Positions 1 to 7,927 of a DNA stretch of 64,000 bases are shown in pieces; position 1 is the first letter of the stretch; the number at the start of each line of letters is the position of its first letter. Source of the stretch: JAFMJV01 sp963814315 (lineage in GTDB: Bacteria > Chloroflexota > Limnocylindria > Limnocylindrales > CSP1-4). The notes beneath the pieces were generated by a model. The model saw only the letters and a list, made by a program, of their open reading frames with translations, was not told the origin of the DNA and ran no database searches. A program made the position numbers and the translations under genes. Location: positions 496,001-560,000 of the forward strand of contig CAWFCG010000003.1 in assembly GCA_963814315.1 (NCBI GenBank), in the 5' to 3' direction.

Positions 1-1
1 G

Positions 2-814
2 ATCGGCTCCATCCCCGATGACCAGCTCACCATCGTGACCACCGGCTCGCAGGGTGAGCCCATGGCCGGCCTGGCCCGCATGGCCAACCGCGACCACCGC
101 TTCGTCGAGATCACGCAGGGCGACACCGTCATCGTCAGCGCCAGCCCCATCCCCGGCAACGAGGAATACGTGGCGCGCACCGTCGATAACCTCTTCAAGG
201 CAGGCGCCAACGTGTACTACCACGCCATCAGGCGGACCCACGTTTCCGGCCACGCCAGCCAGGAGGAGCTCAAGCTGATGCTCAACCTGACCAAGCCCAA
301 GTTCATCATCCCCATCCACGGTGAGTTCCGCATGCTGGTGCAGCACGGACGCCTGGCTGCCGAGGTGGGTCTCGATCCCGAGAACATCCTCATCCTCGAG
401 AACGGCCAGCCCATCGAGTTCCTGGCCGATGGCACCGCCCGCCGCGGCGAGATGGTCGACGCCGGCCGCGTCTATGTCGATGGCGTCTCGGTCGGCGAGG
501 TCGGCGAGGTCGTGCTGCGCGACCGCCGTGCGCTGGCCAAGGACGGCATCTTCCTGGTGGTCGTGGCGGTAGACAAGCAGCACGGTACGTTGGTGGGCCA
601 GCCGGAGGTGGTCACGCGTGGCTTCGTGTCCAGCGCCGATGAGAAGCTGCTCGCTGGTGCTGCCGCGCGGATCGCTACCTCCATCGAGCGGCCCGGGGAG
701 CATCTCGCCGAGGTCGGATTGCTCAAGGCCCAGATCAAGGACGGACTGTCCATCTACCTCTATGAGCAGACGCGCCGGCGACCCCTCATCTTCCCGGTGA
801 TCGTGGAGGTCTAG
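2..814 (+). CDS. rnj: Ribonuclease J, C-terminal part (cut by window start)
   Basis: The reading frame is open from base 2, so the 5' part of the gene lies outside the window. About 270 residues remain. They carry the late beta-CASP signature, with TTGSQGEPM near the start and a histidine-rich THVSGHAS stretch around residue 78, then KFIIPIHGEFRML and a C-terminal dimerisation/accessory domain from about residue 165. This is the metallo-beta-lactamase/beta-CASP exo/endoribonuclease of mRNA decay and rRNA maturation in bacteria without RNase E. The N-terminal HxHxDH metal motif would be upstream of base 1. The stop is 5 nt before the ftsK start, so the two are probably cotranscribed. RNase Y is encoded in the same window at 22987-24519. 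Confidence 0.95.
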   Translation: MGSIPDDQLTIVTTGSQGEPMAGLARMANRDHRFVEITQGDTVIVSASPIPGNEEYVARTVDNLFKAGANVYYHAIRRTHVSGHASQEELKLMLNLTKPKFIIPIHGEFRMLVQHGRLAAEVGLDPENILILENGQPIEFLADGTARRGEMVDAGRVYVDGVSVGEVGEVVLRDRRALAKDGIFLVVVAVDKQHGTLVGQPEVVTRGFVSSADEKLLAGAAARIATSIERPGEHLAEVGLLKAQIKDGLSIYLYEQTRRRPLIFPVIVEV

Positions 815-819
815 CGCCG

Positions 820-3321
820 ATGGCCCAACGCAAGAAGTCCACGAGCAGCTCCAGTCGCAGTCGGTCGGGCACCAAGAAGAGCGGGACACCCATCGTCTCA
901 CCCGCCACGCTGCGTTCGATCGTGGCCGTGGTGCTCCTGGCCGCGGGCGCCATCACGCTCATCGCCCTGTTCCTGCCCGGTGGCGGACTGCTCAACGGCT
1001 ATGTCGATGGCTTCCTGCGGCCGCTCTTCGGTCAGGGCGCCTGGTTGCTGGGGATCCTGCTGCTGGTCGCAGGCGTGCTCGTGGAACGCGCGCCCAGCGT
1101 GGACTACAGCTGGCTGACCGTGGCCTTGGGGGGGCTCATCGTCTTCGTCGGTGGCCAGGGCCTCATCCACCTCTTCAGCGGCAAGGGCGGCAGTGACACC
1201 GATCTTGAGCAGGGTGGGGGAGCACTCGGCTATGCCCTCGCCTCGACGCTCTCAGACCTGCTCAGCCCCGCGGGCGCGTTCGTGGTGCTCGCCGGCATCG
1301 TGCTGGTGGGCCTCCTCTTGCTCTTCGACATCACGTTGGTGGCCTTCGTGACACCATTCATCGACGGTGGCCGTGCCATCGCGGCCATGGTCGCCGCAGC
1401 CGTCGCCAACACCGCCCAGACGATCCGCCATCGTCGTGCCACACGCGCTCACGAGCATGCCAGCCGCGCTCACGAAGCGGTGGCCATCCCCATCGCAGGT
1501 GCCAGCCGTGGCCGTCGTCGGGCGGCAGAGCCGGCCCCGGACCTCCCACAGCCGATGCCCAGCCCGGCGCCCATGAGCCAGACGGTCTGGGTGGGCGCCG
1601 GCAAGCGCGACAAGGACCGGGCCGTGGTAGCGGCAGCGGTCGGGACGGGGGTGGCGGGCACAGGAGCAATCGGCGCCACGTCCCTCTCCGGCGCCACGCC
1701 CATCGCCGGCGCACCAGCCCTCGACGGAACCAGCTCCGCGGTCGCGGCTCCCGCCGGCGCATCTCCAGACGCGCTCGAGGCCGGCGGTACGTCGGCGGGC
1801 AGGGATCCCGCCCATCCGGACGCCGCGGAGGTCGCTCGCCTGCGGCTGCACCAGAGGGAGTGGCAGCTCCCCAGCGTGACCCTGCTGGACCCGGCCACCG
1901 AATCGGCCGACCTGGCGCGTCACGACCACGTGCGCAACGTGCGCATCATCGAAGAGAAGCTGCGCTCGTTCCAGATCCCAGCCACGGTGGTGGCGACCAA
2001 CACCGGACCGGTGGTGACGCAGTATGAGGTGCGGCCAGACGCGCGCATCAAGCTTTCCCGGATCGAGGGCCTGGCCGATGACCTGGCCATGGCGCTGGCC
2101 GCGCGAAGCATCCGCATCGAGGCGCCCATCCCGGGTCGCGATGTGGTCGGCATCGAGATCCCTAACCACACCTCGGAGATGGTCGGCTTCCGTGCCGTCT
2201 TCGAGGATGCCGAGATGGCCGACGCCACCAGCGCTCTGACCTTCGCTCTGGGGCGCGACGTGTCGGGGAAGCCCTACGCGGTCGACCTGGGTCGGATGCC
2301 GCACCTGCTGATCGCCGGTGCCACCGGCGCGGGCAAGAGCGTCTGTGTCAACGCCATCGTCACCAGCATCCTGATGCGCGCCAAGCCCACCGAGGTGCGC
2401 TTCGTGTTGGTCGACCTCAAGCGCGTGGAGCTGGCCCCCTACGGGCGCATCCCGCACCTGCTGACCGACGTCATCATGGAGGCGCACGAGGCGCGAGCGG
2501 CTCTGGCCTGGGCGGTCGGTGAGATGGAGGAGCGCTACAAGCAGCTGGCCAAGTCGACGAGCCGCAACATCGCCGCCTATAACGCCGCGCCGGAGCGTGA
2601 CCCGGAAGACCGCATGCCCTACATCGTGCTCATGATCGACGAGTTGGCCGACCTCATGATCCAGGAGGGCCGCAAGGTCGAGGAGCCCATCGTCAAGCTG
2701 GCCCAGAAGGCTCGCGCGGTCGGCATCCACCTGGTCCTCGCCACGCAGCGCCCCAGCGTCAACGTCGTGACCGGCCTGATCAAGGCCAACGTGCCCAGCC
2801 GCATCGCCTTTGCCATGGCCTCCATGGTGGACAGTCGCACCGTGCTCGACCAGCCCGGCGCGGAGGATCTCATCGGCCGCGGCGACATGCTCTATCAGCC
2901 GGCCGATCTTCCGCGACCAGTGCGTATCCAGGGCGTCTTCGTCTCGGATGCGGAAGTCCACGCGGTGGCTGACCACTGGCGCCAGCAGGAGCCTGTCCCG
3001 CCCTATGACCCTGATGTGCTGGCACGCTCGGGGTCCGGCGGTGACGATGACAGCGGCGAGTTCGCTTGGCTGGCCAAGCTGGCTGAGGACGACCTCACAC
3101 CGCGCGCGGCTGAGCTGGTACTGCTGACCGGCAAGGCCAGCACCTCGATGATGCAGACCAAGCTGAAGGTCGGTTTCAACCGTGCCAGCCGCATCATCGA
3201 CGAGCTTGAGCAGGTCGGTATCGTGGGGCCCCAGGATCCGCGCAACCCGGCCGTCCCGAGGGCAGTCTACGGACCCGAGAACTGGCTGCGATCCACTGAC
3301 GACGTGGACGCCGGCTGGTGA
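820..3321 (+). CDS. ftsK: DNA translocase FtsK/SpoIIIE
   Basis: 833 aa. A basic Ser/Arg-rich start is followed by four hydrophobic segments (about residues 30-55, 68-88, 97-118, 148-180) that anchor the protein at the septum. An Ala/Pro-rich linker of about 170 residues leads into the RecA-like motor. Walker A GATGAGKSV lies near residues 499-507 and Walker B VLMIDELADLM near 603-613. The last ~75 residues form the winged-helix gamma domain (LTPRAAELVLLTGKAS...), which in characterised FtsK reads the orienting DNA sequences (KOPS/SRS). It pumps chromosome DNA during division. The ATG follows rnj by 5 nt. Length and domain order are normal for the family; the linker is the only poorly conserved part. 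Confidence 0.96.
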   Translation: MAQRKKSTSSSSRSRSGTKKSGTPIVSPATLRSIVAVVLLAAGAITLIALFLPGGGLLNGYVDGFLRPLFGQGAWLLGILLLVAGVLVERAPSVDYSWLTVALGGLIVFVGGQGLIHLFSGKGGSDTDLEQGGGALGYALASTLSDLLSPAGAFVVLAGIVLVGLLLLFDITLVAFVTPFIDGGRAIAAMVAAAVANTAQTIRHRRATRAHEHASRAHEAVAIPIAGASRGRRRAAEPAPDLPQPMPSPAPMSQTVWVGAGKRDKDRAVVAAAVGTGVAGTGAIGATSLSGATPIAGAPALDGTSSAVAAPAGASPDALEAGGTSAGRDPAHPDAAEVARLRLHQREWQLPSVTLLDPATESADLARHDHVRNVRIIEEKLRSFQIPATVVATNTGPVVTQYEVRPDARIKLSRIEGLADDLAMALAARSIRIEAPIPGRDVVGIEIPNHTSEMVGFRAVFEDAEMADATSALTFALGRDVSGKPYAVDLGRMPHLLIAGATGAGKSVCVNAIVTSILMRAKPTEVRFVLVDLKRVELAPYGRIPHLLTDVIMEAHEARAALAWAVGEMEERYKQLAKSTSRNIAAYNAAPERDPEDRMPYIVLMIDELADLMIQEGRKVEEPIVKLAQKARAVGIHLVLATQRPSVNVVTGLIKANVPSRIAFAMASMVDSRTVLDQPGAEDLIGRGDMLYQPADLPRPVRIQGVFVSDAEVHAVADHWRQQEPVPPYDPDVLARSGSGGDDDSGEFAWLAKLAEDDLTPRAAELVLLTGKASTSMMQTKLKVGFNRASRIIDELEQVGIVGPQDPRNPAVPRAVYGPENWLRSTDDVDAGW

Positions 3322-3440
3322 TGTTCGATCCTTAACTCATTCGCCGGTCACGAACCGTCCTGAGCGGGTAGACTGGGGGCAACGTTACGACTGCCGTGGT
3401 CGTGGCGGAAGCCGTGTACGAGTGAGGGCTCCATCGCCGG

Positions 3441-4820
3441 ATGACCGCGCGCCAGGAAGCACGCGTCGGGACTCGCGCGACAGGAGGGGAAAGCTGGTCA
3501 TTCGAGACTCAGCGCGCCCCCCATGTCGGTGAGATCCTGCAGACCGCCCGCGAACGCAAGGGTGTCGATCTGTCCCGCGCAGAGCGCGAGACGAAGATCC
3601 GTGCGCGTCACCTCATGGCCCTCGAGAGCGGTGAGATCGCTGCGCTTCCGGCGCCGGTCTACGCCAAGGGCTTCCTGCGCAACTACTCCACCTACCTCGA
3701 CCTGGACGCGGATGAGATGCTGGCGCGCTGGCGCAAGGAGATCGACCAGCCACGCTCCGCTGATACACCCAGCGTCAAGCCGCCGCCGCAGCCCATCACC
3801 GCCCCCAGCCGCGGCCTTAAGCTCACCAGTGGCCTGGTGGTGGCGCTGGTGCTGGCCACCATCGTGTTCGCCTTCGTCGGCTACGTGGGATTGCAGCTGG
3901 TGCGCTTCACGCAGAACCCCGAGATCACCCTGAATGGGCCGGCCATCCGGCAGCTCCAGCCTGGTGCCCAGTTCGTCCTGCTCCATGGCGGCGGATCGGC
4001 GGAGGCAGAGATCACGGCCACCGGCGCTGACGACCTCCTCCGCCAGACCACCGCCGACGGGCGCGGTCAGTGGAGCCTGAGCCTGCCGGTCACCAAGGGT
4101 GACAACCACTTCACCATCCTCGGTTCCGATCCGGAGACGGCCCGTGAATCGACGCCACTCCAGGTGATCGCCAGTGTCGACGTGCTGGGCACGGAGGTAG
4201 CGCCCGGCGATGCCGGGCCGGCACTGCCAGAGGGCGTGGCGGACACCAACATCACCGGTATCCCGTCGGCGGAACTGACCCTCACCGAGCCGCAGCCGAA
4301 CCTCCAGACGGACGACGGCAAGGTCCGCGTGGTCGGTGCCAGCGATGCCGACTCGGTCGTGGTCAGCTTCCAGTGGCGGGGCAAGCTCGACAAGGAGAGG
4401 GCGGCGCCGCCGGCGACCACGGTGCCCGTCGAGGACGGCGTCTTCCGAGGCGCCTTCCAGTTGCCCAAGGGTCGTTGGTACCTCTCCGTAGCGGCTTCCA
4501 TTGACGGTGGCTATCCGGCGGTCGCACAGATCCCGGTCAAGTCCCTCAACGACAAGATGCTGCTCAAGCTGGCGGCGGTCGGCGGCCAGACGCGAGTCCA
4601 GCTGACCGATGCGCAGGGCGACGTCATCGAGGACCGAGTGGTCCTGAAGGACGGCCAGAAGAAGACCTGGTCGGTCGATCCTGATGTCATCCTTCGCGTC
4701 GGCAACGCGCGAGCCGCCAGCGTCACCATCGATGGCAAGGTGTTCGGGCCCATGGGCAACAAGCCGGAGGCGATGGCATGGCGCATCAAGCAGGGCGAGA
4801 AGCCCAAGACGGTCGACTGA
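3441..4820 (+). CDS. RodZ-like helix-turn-helix membrane protein
   Basis: 459 aa. Residues about 30-90 form the RodZ-type HTH_25 domain (GEILQTARERKGVDLSRAE..., ending ...GFLRNYSTYLDLD). A single transmembrane segment lies at about 128-155 and a ~300-residue extracytoplasmic part with beta-sandwich-like stretches follows. RodZ proteins link MreB to the wall-elongation machinery; the HTH faces the cytoplasm. The extracellular part is much longer than in E. coli RodZ, and its role is not evident from sequence. The start is uncertain. ATG 3441 has only weak upstream purines, whereas a good AGGAGGGG lies at 3482-3489 inside the frame with no in-frame ATG, GTG or TTG just after it. Neighbours ftsK and murC fit an envelope/division context. 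Confidence 0.8.
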   Translation: MTARQEARVGTRATGGESWSFETQRAPHVGEILQTARERKGVDLSRAERETKIRARHLMALESGEIAALPAPVYAKGFLRNYSTYLDLDADEMLARWRKEIDQPRSADTPSVKPPPQPITAPSRGLKLTSGLVVALVLATIVFAFVGYVGLQLVRFTQNPEITLNGPAIRQLQPGAQFVLLHGGGSAEAEITATGADDLLRQTTADGRGQWSLSLPVTKGDNHFTILGSDPETARESTPLQVIASVDVLGTEVAPGDAGPALPEGVADTNITGIPSAELTLTEPQPNLQTDDGKVRVVGASDADSVVVSFQWRGKLDKERAAPPATTVPVEDGVFRGAFQLPKGRWYLSVAASIDGGYPAVAQIPVKSLNDKMLLKLAAVGGQTRVQLTDAQGDVIEDRVVLKDGQKKTWSVDPDVILRVGNARAASVTIDGKVFGPMGNKPEAMAWRIKQGEKPKTVD

Positions 4821-5377
4821 CGGCGGCAACCGAACCTTCGCTGCCGGAGCTGGCGGCACATCTGCAGCAGTCAGCGCTCCTTCACGGGATCACGGTCGGC
4901 AGTGCGGAATCCTGTACCGGTGGACTCATCGGCCATGCCATCACCACCATCCCGGGGTCCAGCGGCTACTACCGTGGCGGCGTGGTCAGCTATGCCGACG
5001 ACGTCAAGGTGAGCATGCTCGATGTGCCTCTGGCCAGCATCGAGCGACACGGTGCCGTTTCCGCGCAGGTGGCCGTCGCGATGGCCGAGGGTGTCCGGGA
5101 GCGCGTGGGCAGTGACTTCGGTGTCGCGGTCACTGGCGTGGCCGGTCCTGATGGTGGCACGGAGTCCAAGCCGGTGGGATTGACCTACATCGCCGTGGCC
5201 GGGCCCAGCGGACACGAGGTGCGCCGCCACGTGTGGGATGGGGACCGCGCCAGCAACAACGAGCACAGTGCGGCAGCGGCGCTGGGACTGCTGTGCGAGG
5301 TGCTCGGTCATGACGCGAGCTCGGGGGATGAACGTCAGCCCGACGAGGGGCCAGCCCAGGGTCACCTTGCGCGGTAG
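4778..5377 (+). CDS. pncC: CinA C-terminal-type nicotinamide-nucleotide amidase (PncC)
   Basis: 199 aa in the called frame. The stand-alone CinA C-terminal domain spans roughly residues 25-175, with the family signatures SAESCTGGLIGH, GVVSYADDVK and GVAGPDGGTESKPVGL. The family deamidates NMN to nicotinate mononucleotide, salvaging pyridine nucleotides released for example by NAD-dependent ligase. The N-terminal MoCF domain of full-length CinA is absent, as in E. coli PncC. The ATG at 4778 lies 43 nt inside the rodZ-like gene in another frame. The conserved domain begins only after that gene's stop, so a non-ATG start near 4817 is possible. The last ~20 residues are charged and unconserved and overlap the start of murC. 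Confidence 0.88.
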   Translation: MAHQAGREAQDGRLTAATEPSLPELAAHLQQSALLHGITVGSAESCTGGLIGHAITTIPGSSGYYRGGVVSYADDVKVSMLDVPLASIERHGAVSAQVAVAMAEGVRERVGSDFGVAVTGVAGPDGGTESKPVGLTYIAVAGPSGHEVRRHVWDGDRASNNEHSAAAALGLLCEVLGHDASSGDERQPDEGPAQGHLAR

Positions 5378-6872
5378 CGAGGAGATCGCTCGGGGATTGG
5401 CGCCCGCACGGGCACCTCGGGCCATCGTGCCGGGCGAGCGCATCCACGTCATCGGCGCGGCCGGAGCGGGCGCCTCTGCAGCCGCACTCCTGGCCTACGA
5501 AGCCGGTGCCACCGTGGATGGCTGTGATCCGGGTGCTCCGTCCCCATATACGGCCGCCCTAGACGCACGAGGCATCGGCATCGCCACCGCCCACGCAGCT
5601 GCGCATGTCACGTCCGGCGCGCCGGCACGACTCGCGGTCACCAAGGCCCTGACATCGGTCGAGCCCGATCACGCTGAGCTGCTGGCGGCGCGCGCCGCGG
5701 GCGTGCCCATCGAAGCGTGGCAGCAGACCGTTGCCGACGCCGCCGTTCGCCAGGGTGGCCGGCTGGTGGCCGTGGCGGGTACCCACGGCAAGTCCACGTC
5801 TGCCGGTTGGCTCGTCCACCTCCTGGTCGCGGCCGATCGTGACCCGGGTGCGTTCGTGGGAGCGCTGCTGCCCGCGGCGCTCACCGGCGGCGTGGCGGCC
5901 ACCGCGCGCTGGGGCCGGGGAGACATCTTCGTGGTCGAGGCTGACGAGTACGCCGGCAACTTCGACCCCTATCGACCGGCCCTCGCGGTCGTGCTCAACG
6001 CCGAGTGGGATCATCCCGATGTCTTCGAGGACCGGGCCGCAGTGGTCGATGCCTTCGAGGTCTGGCTACGCGCGCCCGGTGCCACGGAACGGCGGGCGAT
6101 CATCCACATCGGTGATCCTGGTGCGGCGGAGCTGTCGAGACGGCTGGCGGACTGGGGCGGACGCGTGGTGACGGTCGCGCCCGCGGATGGCGCTGCAGTC
6201 GTCACGGACGCACCTGCGGATGTGAGCTACGAGCTCAGAGGTGAGCGCCTCCGACTGACAGGGCTGCCGGGCGTTCGTGGTGCCCTGGAGACGCCGCTGC
6301 GCCTTGCGGGAGCACACAATGCAGCCAACGCCGCCTGCGTGGCGGCAGCCGCGGCGGAACTCGGCCTCTCCGCTGCCGAGATCGCCGCTGGGTTGGCATC
6401 ATTCGAAGGCGTGGGGCGCCGCTTTGACGTCAAGGGGGAGCCCGGTGGTGTGCTCGTCATCGATGACTACGGCCACCACCCGACCGCCATCCGGGCCACG
6501 CTCGAAGTGGTGCGGAGCCGCTATCCGGGCCGCGCTGTGTGGATCGCGCACGAGCCGCTGACCTATCACCGCGCGGCGGCCATGCTGGACGACCTGGCCG
6601 GGGCCCTCGCGTGTGCTGATCACGTCGTCATCGCGGATATCTGGGCCGGCCGCGATCCCGACACCACCATCACCAGCGCCGCGGAGCTGGCGGCCAGGGT
6701 CTCGTCCGTCAGTGGTCGCCACGTCGCGGCCACAGGTTCCGTCGAGGCCACCGCTGACTATCTTGCCGCACGCGTCCGACGGGGTGAGATCGTCCTGTCG
6801 ATGGGTGGTGGGCGGTCGTACGTCATCGCCGAGCGACTGCTGACTCTGCTGGTGGGTCTGGAGCCCGGGTAG
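5328..6872 (+). CDS. murC: UDP-N-acetylmuramate--L-alanine ligase
   Basis: 514 aa from ATG 5328, which overlaps the pncC end by 50 nt. The frame is open further upstream but the extra residues look non-coding. A Rossmann-like N-terminus (IHVIGAAGAGASAAALL) is followed by the Mur-ligase ATP loop VAGTHGKSTSAG near residues 148-160, the central ADEYAGNFDPYRP and NAEWDHPDVF motifs, and the C-terminal DDYGHHPTAIRATL that marks MurC/Mpl rather than MurD/E/F. It adds L-Ala to UDP-MurNAc in the cytoplasm as the first step of the peptide stem. Mpl (tripeptide recycling) is the alternative. No other mur gene is in the window, so this copy sits outside a dcw cluster. Confidence 0.87.
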   Translation: MNVSPTRGQPRVTLRGSEEIARGLAPARAPRAIVPGERIHVIGAAGAGASAAALLAYEAGATVDGCDPGAPSPYTAALDARGIGIATAHAAAHVTSGAPARLAVTKALTSVEPDHAELLAARAAGVPIEAWQQTVADAAVRQGGRLVAVAGTHGKSTSAGWLVHLLVAADRDPGAFVGALLPAALTGGVAATARWGRGDIFVVEADEYAGNFDPYRPALAVVLNAEWDHPDVFEDRAAVVDAFEVWLRAPGATERRAIIHIGDPGAAELSRRLADWGGRVVTVAPADGAAVVTDAPADVSYELRGERLRLTGLPGVRGALETPLRLAGAHNAANAACVAAAAAELGLSAAEIAAGLASFEGVGRRFDVKGEPGGVLVIDDYGHHPTAIRATLEVVRSRYPGRAVWIAHEPLTYHRAAAMLDDLAGALACADHVVIADIWAGRDPDTTITSAAELAARVSSVSGRHVAATGSVEATADYLAARVRRGEIVLSMGGGRSYVIAERLLTLLVGLEPG

Positions 6873-6873
6873 A

Positions 6874-7317
6874 ATGCCTCACATGACCCAGATGCTGACG
6901 CCCGGCGACGGGCAGGACTTGTTCGACCGCTTCAAGGAGGCTCGGGAGAAGCGTGACCCCGAGGCGATGTTGGAGTTGTTTGCCGACACGGCTGAGTACG
7001 CCTTCGACCCGTTCACCCCCGCGCTCACGGGGTCCAATGCCATCCGCGAGCACTGGAACACCATCGCTGCAGAGCAGGTCAATGTCGAGTTCGACGCAGA
7101 GCGGGTGTGGGTCTCGGGTCGCACCGTGCTGGGCAGCTGGCATGGCGCCTTCACGCTGGAGGCCAGTGCTGTCCGATGGCGCATGCGCGGCTTCAGCAGC
7201 ATGGAGTTGGACGAAGCAGGGAAGATCTCCCGGATGCGCGATTGGCCGCTGCTGCGGGACGTCGGCATCGATAGCGGCCACAAGCCGTCGGGCGCGTCAC
7301 GACAGGCAGGGGAGTAG
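6874..7317 (+). CDS. SnoaL/NTF2-like domain protein
   Basis: 147 aa. The sequence follows the NTF2-like cone pattern: an N-terminal helix (DLFDRFKEAREKRDPEAMLELFADTAEY), then AFDPFTPALTGSNAIREHW, then a beta-sheet ending in SMELDEAGKISRMRDWP. The fold serves small-molecule isomerases and cyclases and many uncharacterised proteins; I see no catalytic signature that would assign a substrate. Two start codons are possible, ATG 6874 (1 nt after murC) or ATG 6883. It lies 1 nt after murC and 5 nt before yajQ, so it is probably in one transcript with both. Confidence 0.75.
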   Translation: MPHMTQMLTPGDGQDLFDRFKEAREKRDPEAMLELFADTAEYAFDPFTPALTGSNAIREHWNTIAAEQVNVEFDAERVWVSGRTVLGSWHGAFTLEASAVRWRMRGFSSMELDEAGKISRMRDWPLLRDVGIDSGHKPSGASRQAGE

Positions 7318-7322
7318 GACAC

Positions 7323-7820
7323 ATGGCAAGCACCATCTCATTCGATGTCGTGAGCGAGTTCGACCGCCAGGAGCTGGTGAATGCGCTCGACCAGGTCCGC
7401 CGCGAGATCGCCACGCGCTATGACTTCAAGAACTCCAAGGCGCAGATCGACCTGGGTGAGAAGGACGTCACCGTGGTGACCGATTCGGAGATGCGATCGG
7501 CGGCCGTGCTGGACCTCATCGGCTCCAAGGCGGTGCGGCGAGGCCTGTCGCTGAAGATCTTCGACTGGGGTGATGTCGTTCCCGCCGGTGGCATGACCTT
7601 CAAGCAAGTCGCGACCCTACAACAGGGCTTGCCGGAGGACATCGCCAAGAAGATCACCAAGCTGCTGCGGGACGAGTTCCCCAAGGCCAAGGGCCAGATC
7701 CAGGGTGGCACGGTGCGTGTCAGCGGCAAGTCCAGGGACGAGCTGCAGGCAGTCATCGCCCGACTCAAGGAGGAGGGCGAAGGATATCCTGTGGCGCTCC
7801 AGTTCAAGAACTACCGTTAG
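7323..7820 (+). CDS. yajQ: YajQ family nucleotide-binding protein
   Basis: 165 aa, the normal size for the family. Recognisable throughout: the start SISFDVVSEFDRQELVNALDQ, RYDFKNSKAQIDL, a central basic KAVRRGLSLKIFDW and the ending DELQAVIARLKEE...PVALQFKNYR. YajQ folds as two RNP-like domains. Some homologues bind cyclic di-GMP (Xanthomonas) and others tRNA/nucleotides or phage regulators, so the exact ligand here is unknown. The GGGGAG at 7309-7314 precedes the ATG at a workable distance. It is followed 13 nt later by the micropeptide gene at 7834. Confidence 0.93.
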   Translation: MASTISFDVVSEFDRQELVNALDQVRREIATRYDFKNSKAQIDLGEKDVTVVTDSEMRSAAVLDLIGSKAVRRGLSLKIFDWGDVVPAGGMTFKQVATLQQGLPEDIAKKITKLLRDEFPKAKGQIQGGTVRVSGKSRDELQAVIARLKEEGEGYPVALQFKNYR

Positions 7821-7833
7821 GACTTAGGACGAC

Positions 7834-7926
7834 ATGATCGATACGCAGAGCCGTGCTGCCCGCCTCATCCTCGCCTTGATCGCGACGCTGATCATCGCCT
7901 CGCTGATCTTCACCTTGGTGCAATAG
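7834..7926 (+). CDS. 30-aa single-pass membrane micropeptide (hypothetical)
   Basis: ATG 7834 to TAG 7924-7926 encodes 30 residues: a short polar N-terminus (MIDTQSRAAR) followed by about 19 uninterrupted hydrophobic residues (LILALIATLIIASLIFTLV) and a final Gln. This reads as one transmembrane helix, N-terminus inside by the positive-inside rule. Upstream purines (GGACTTAGGAC) could serve as a ribosome site. Its stop is 1 nt before a TTG that may start the next gene, so it could act as a translational coupler. I do not recognise a family. Support comes from position, composition and spacing only. Confidence 0.55.
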   Translation: MIDTQSRAARLILALIATLIIASLIFTLVQ

Positions 7927-7927
7927 C

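Noticed and set aside
1252..2976. 574-codon open frame on the minus strand inside ftsK
   Set aside because: It lies wholly antisense to a gene with clear domain structure. Its Arg/His/Gly-rich composition is the usual high-GC shadow and no family is recognisable.
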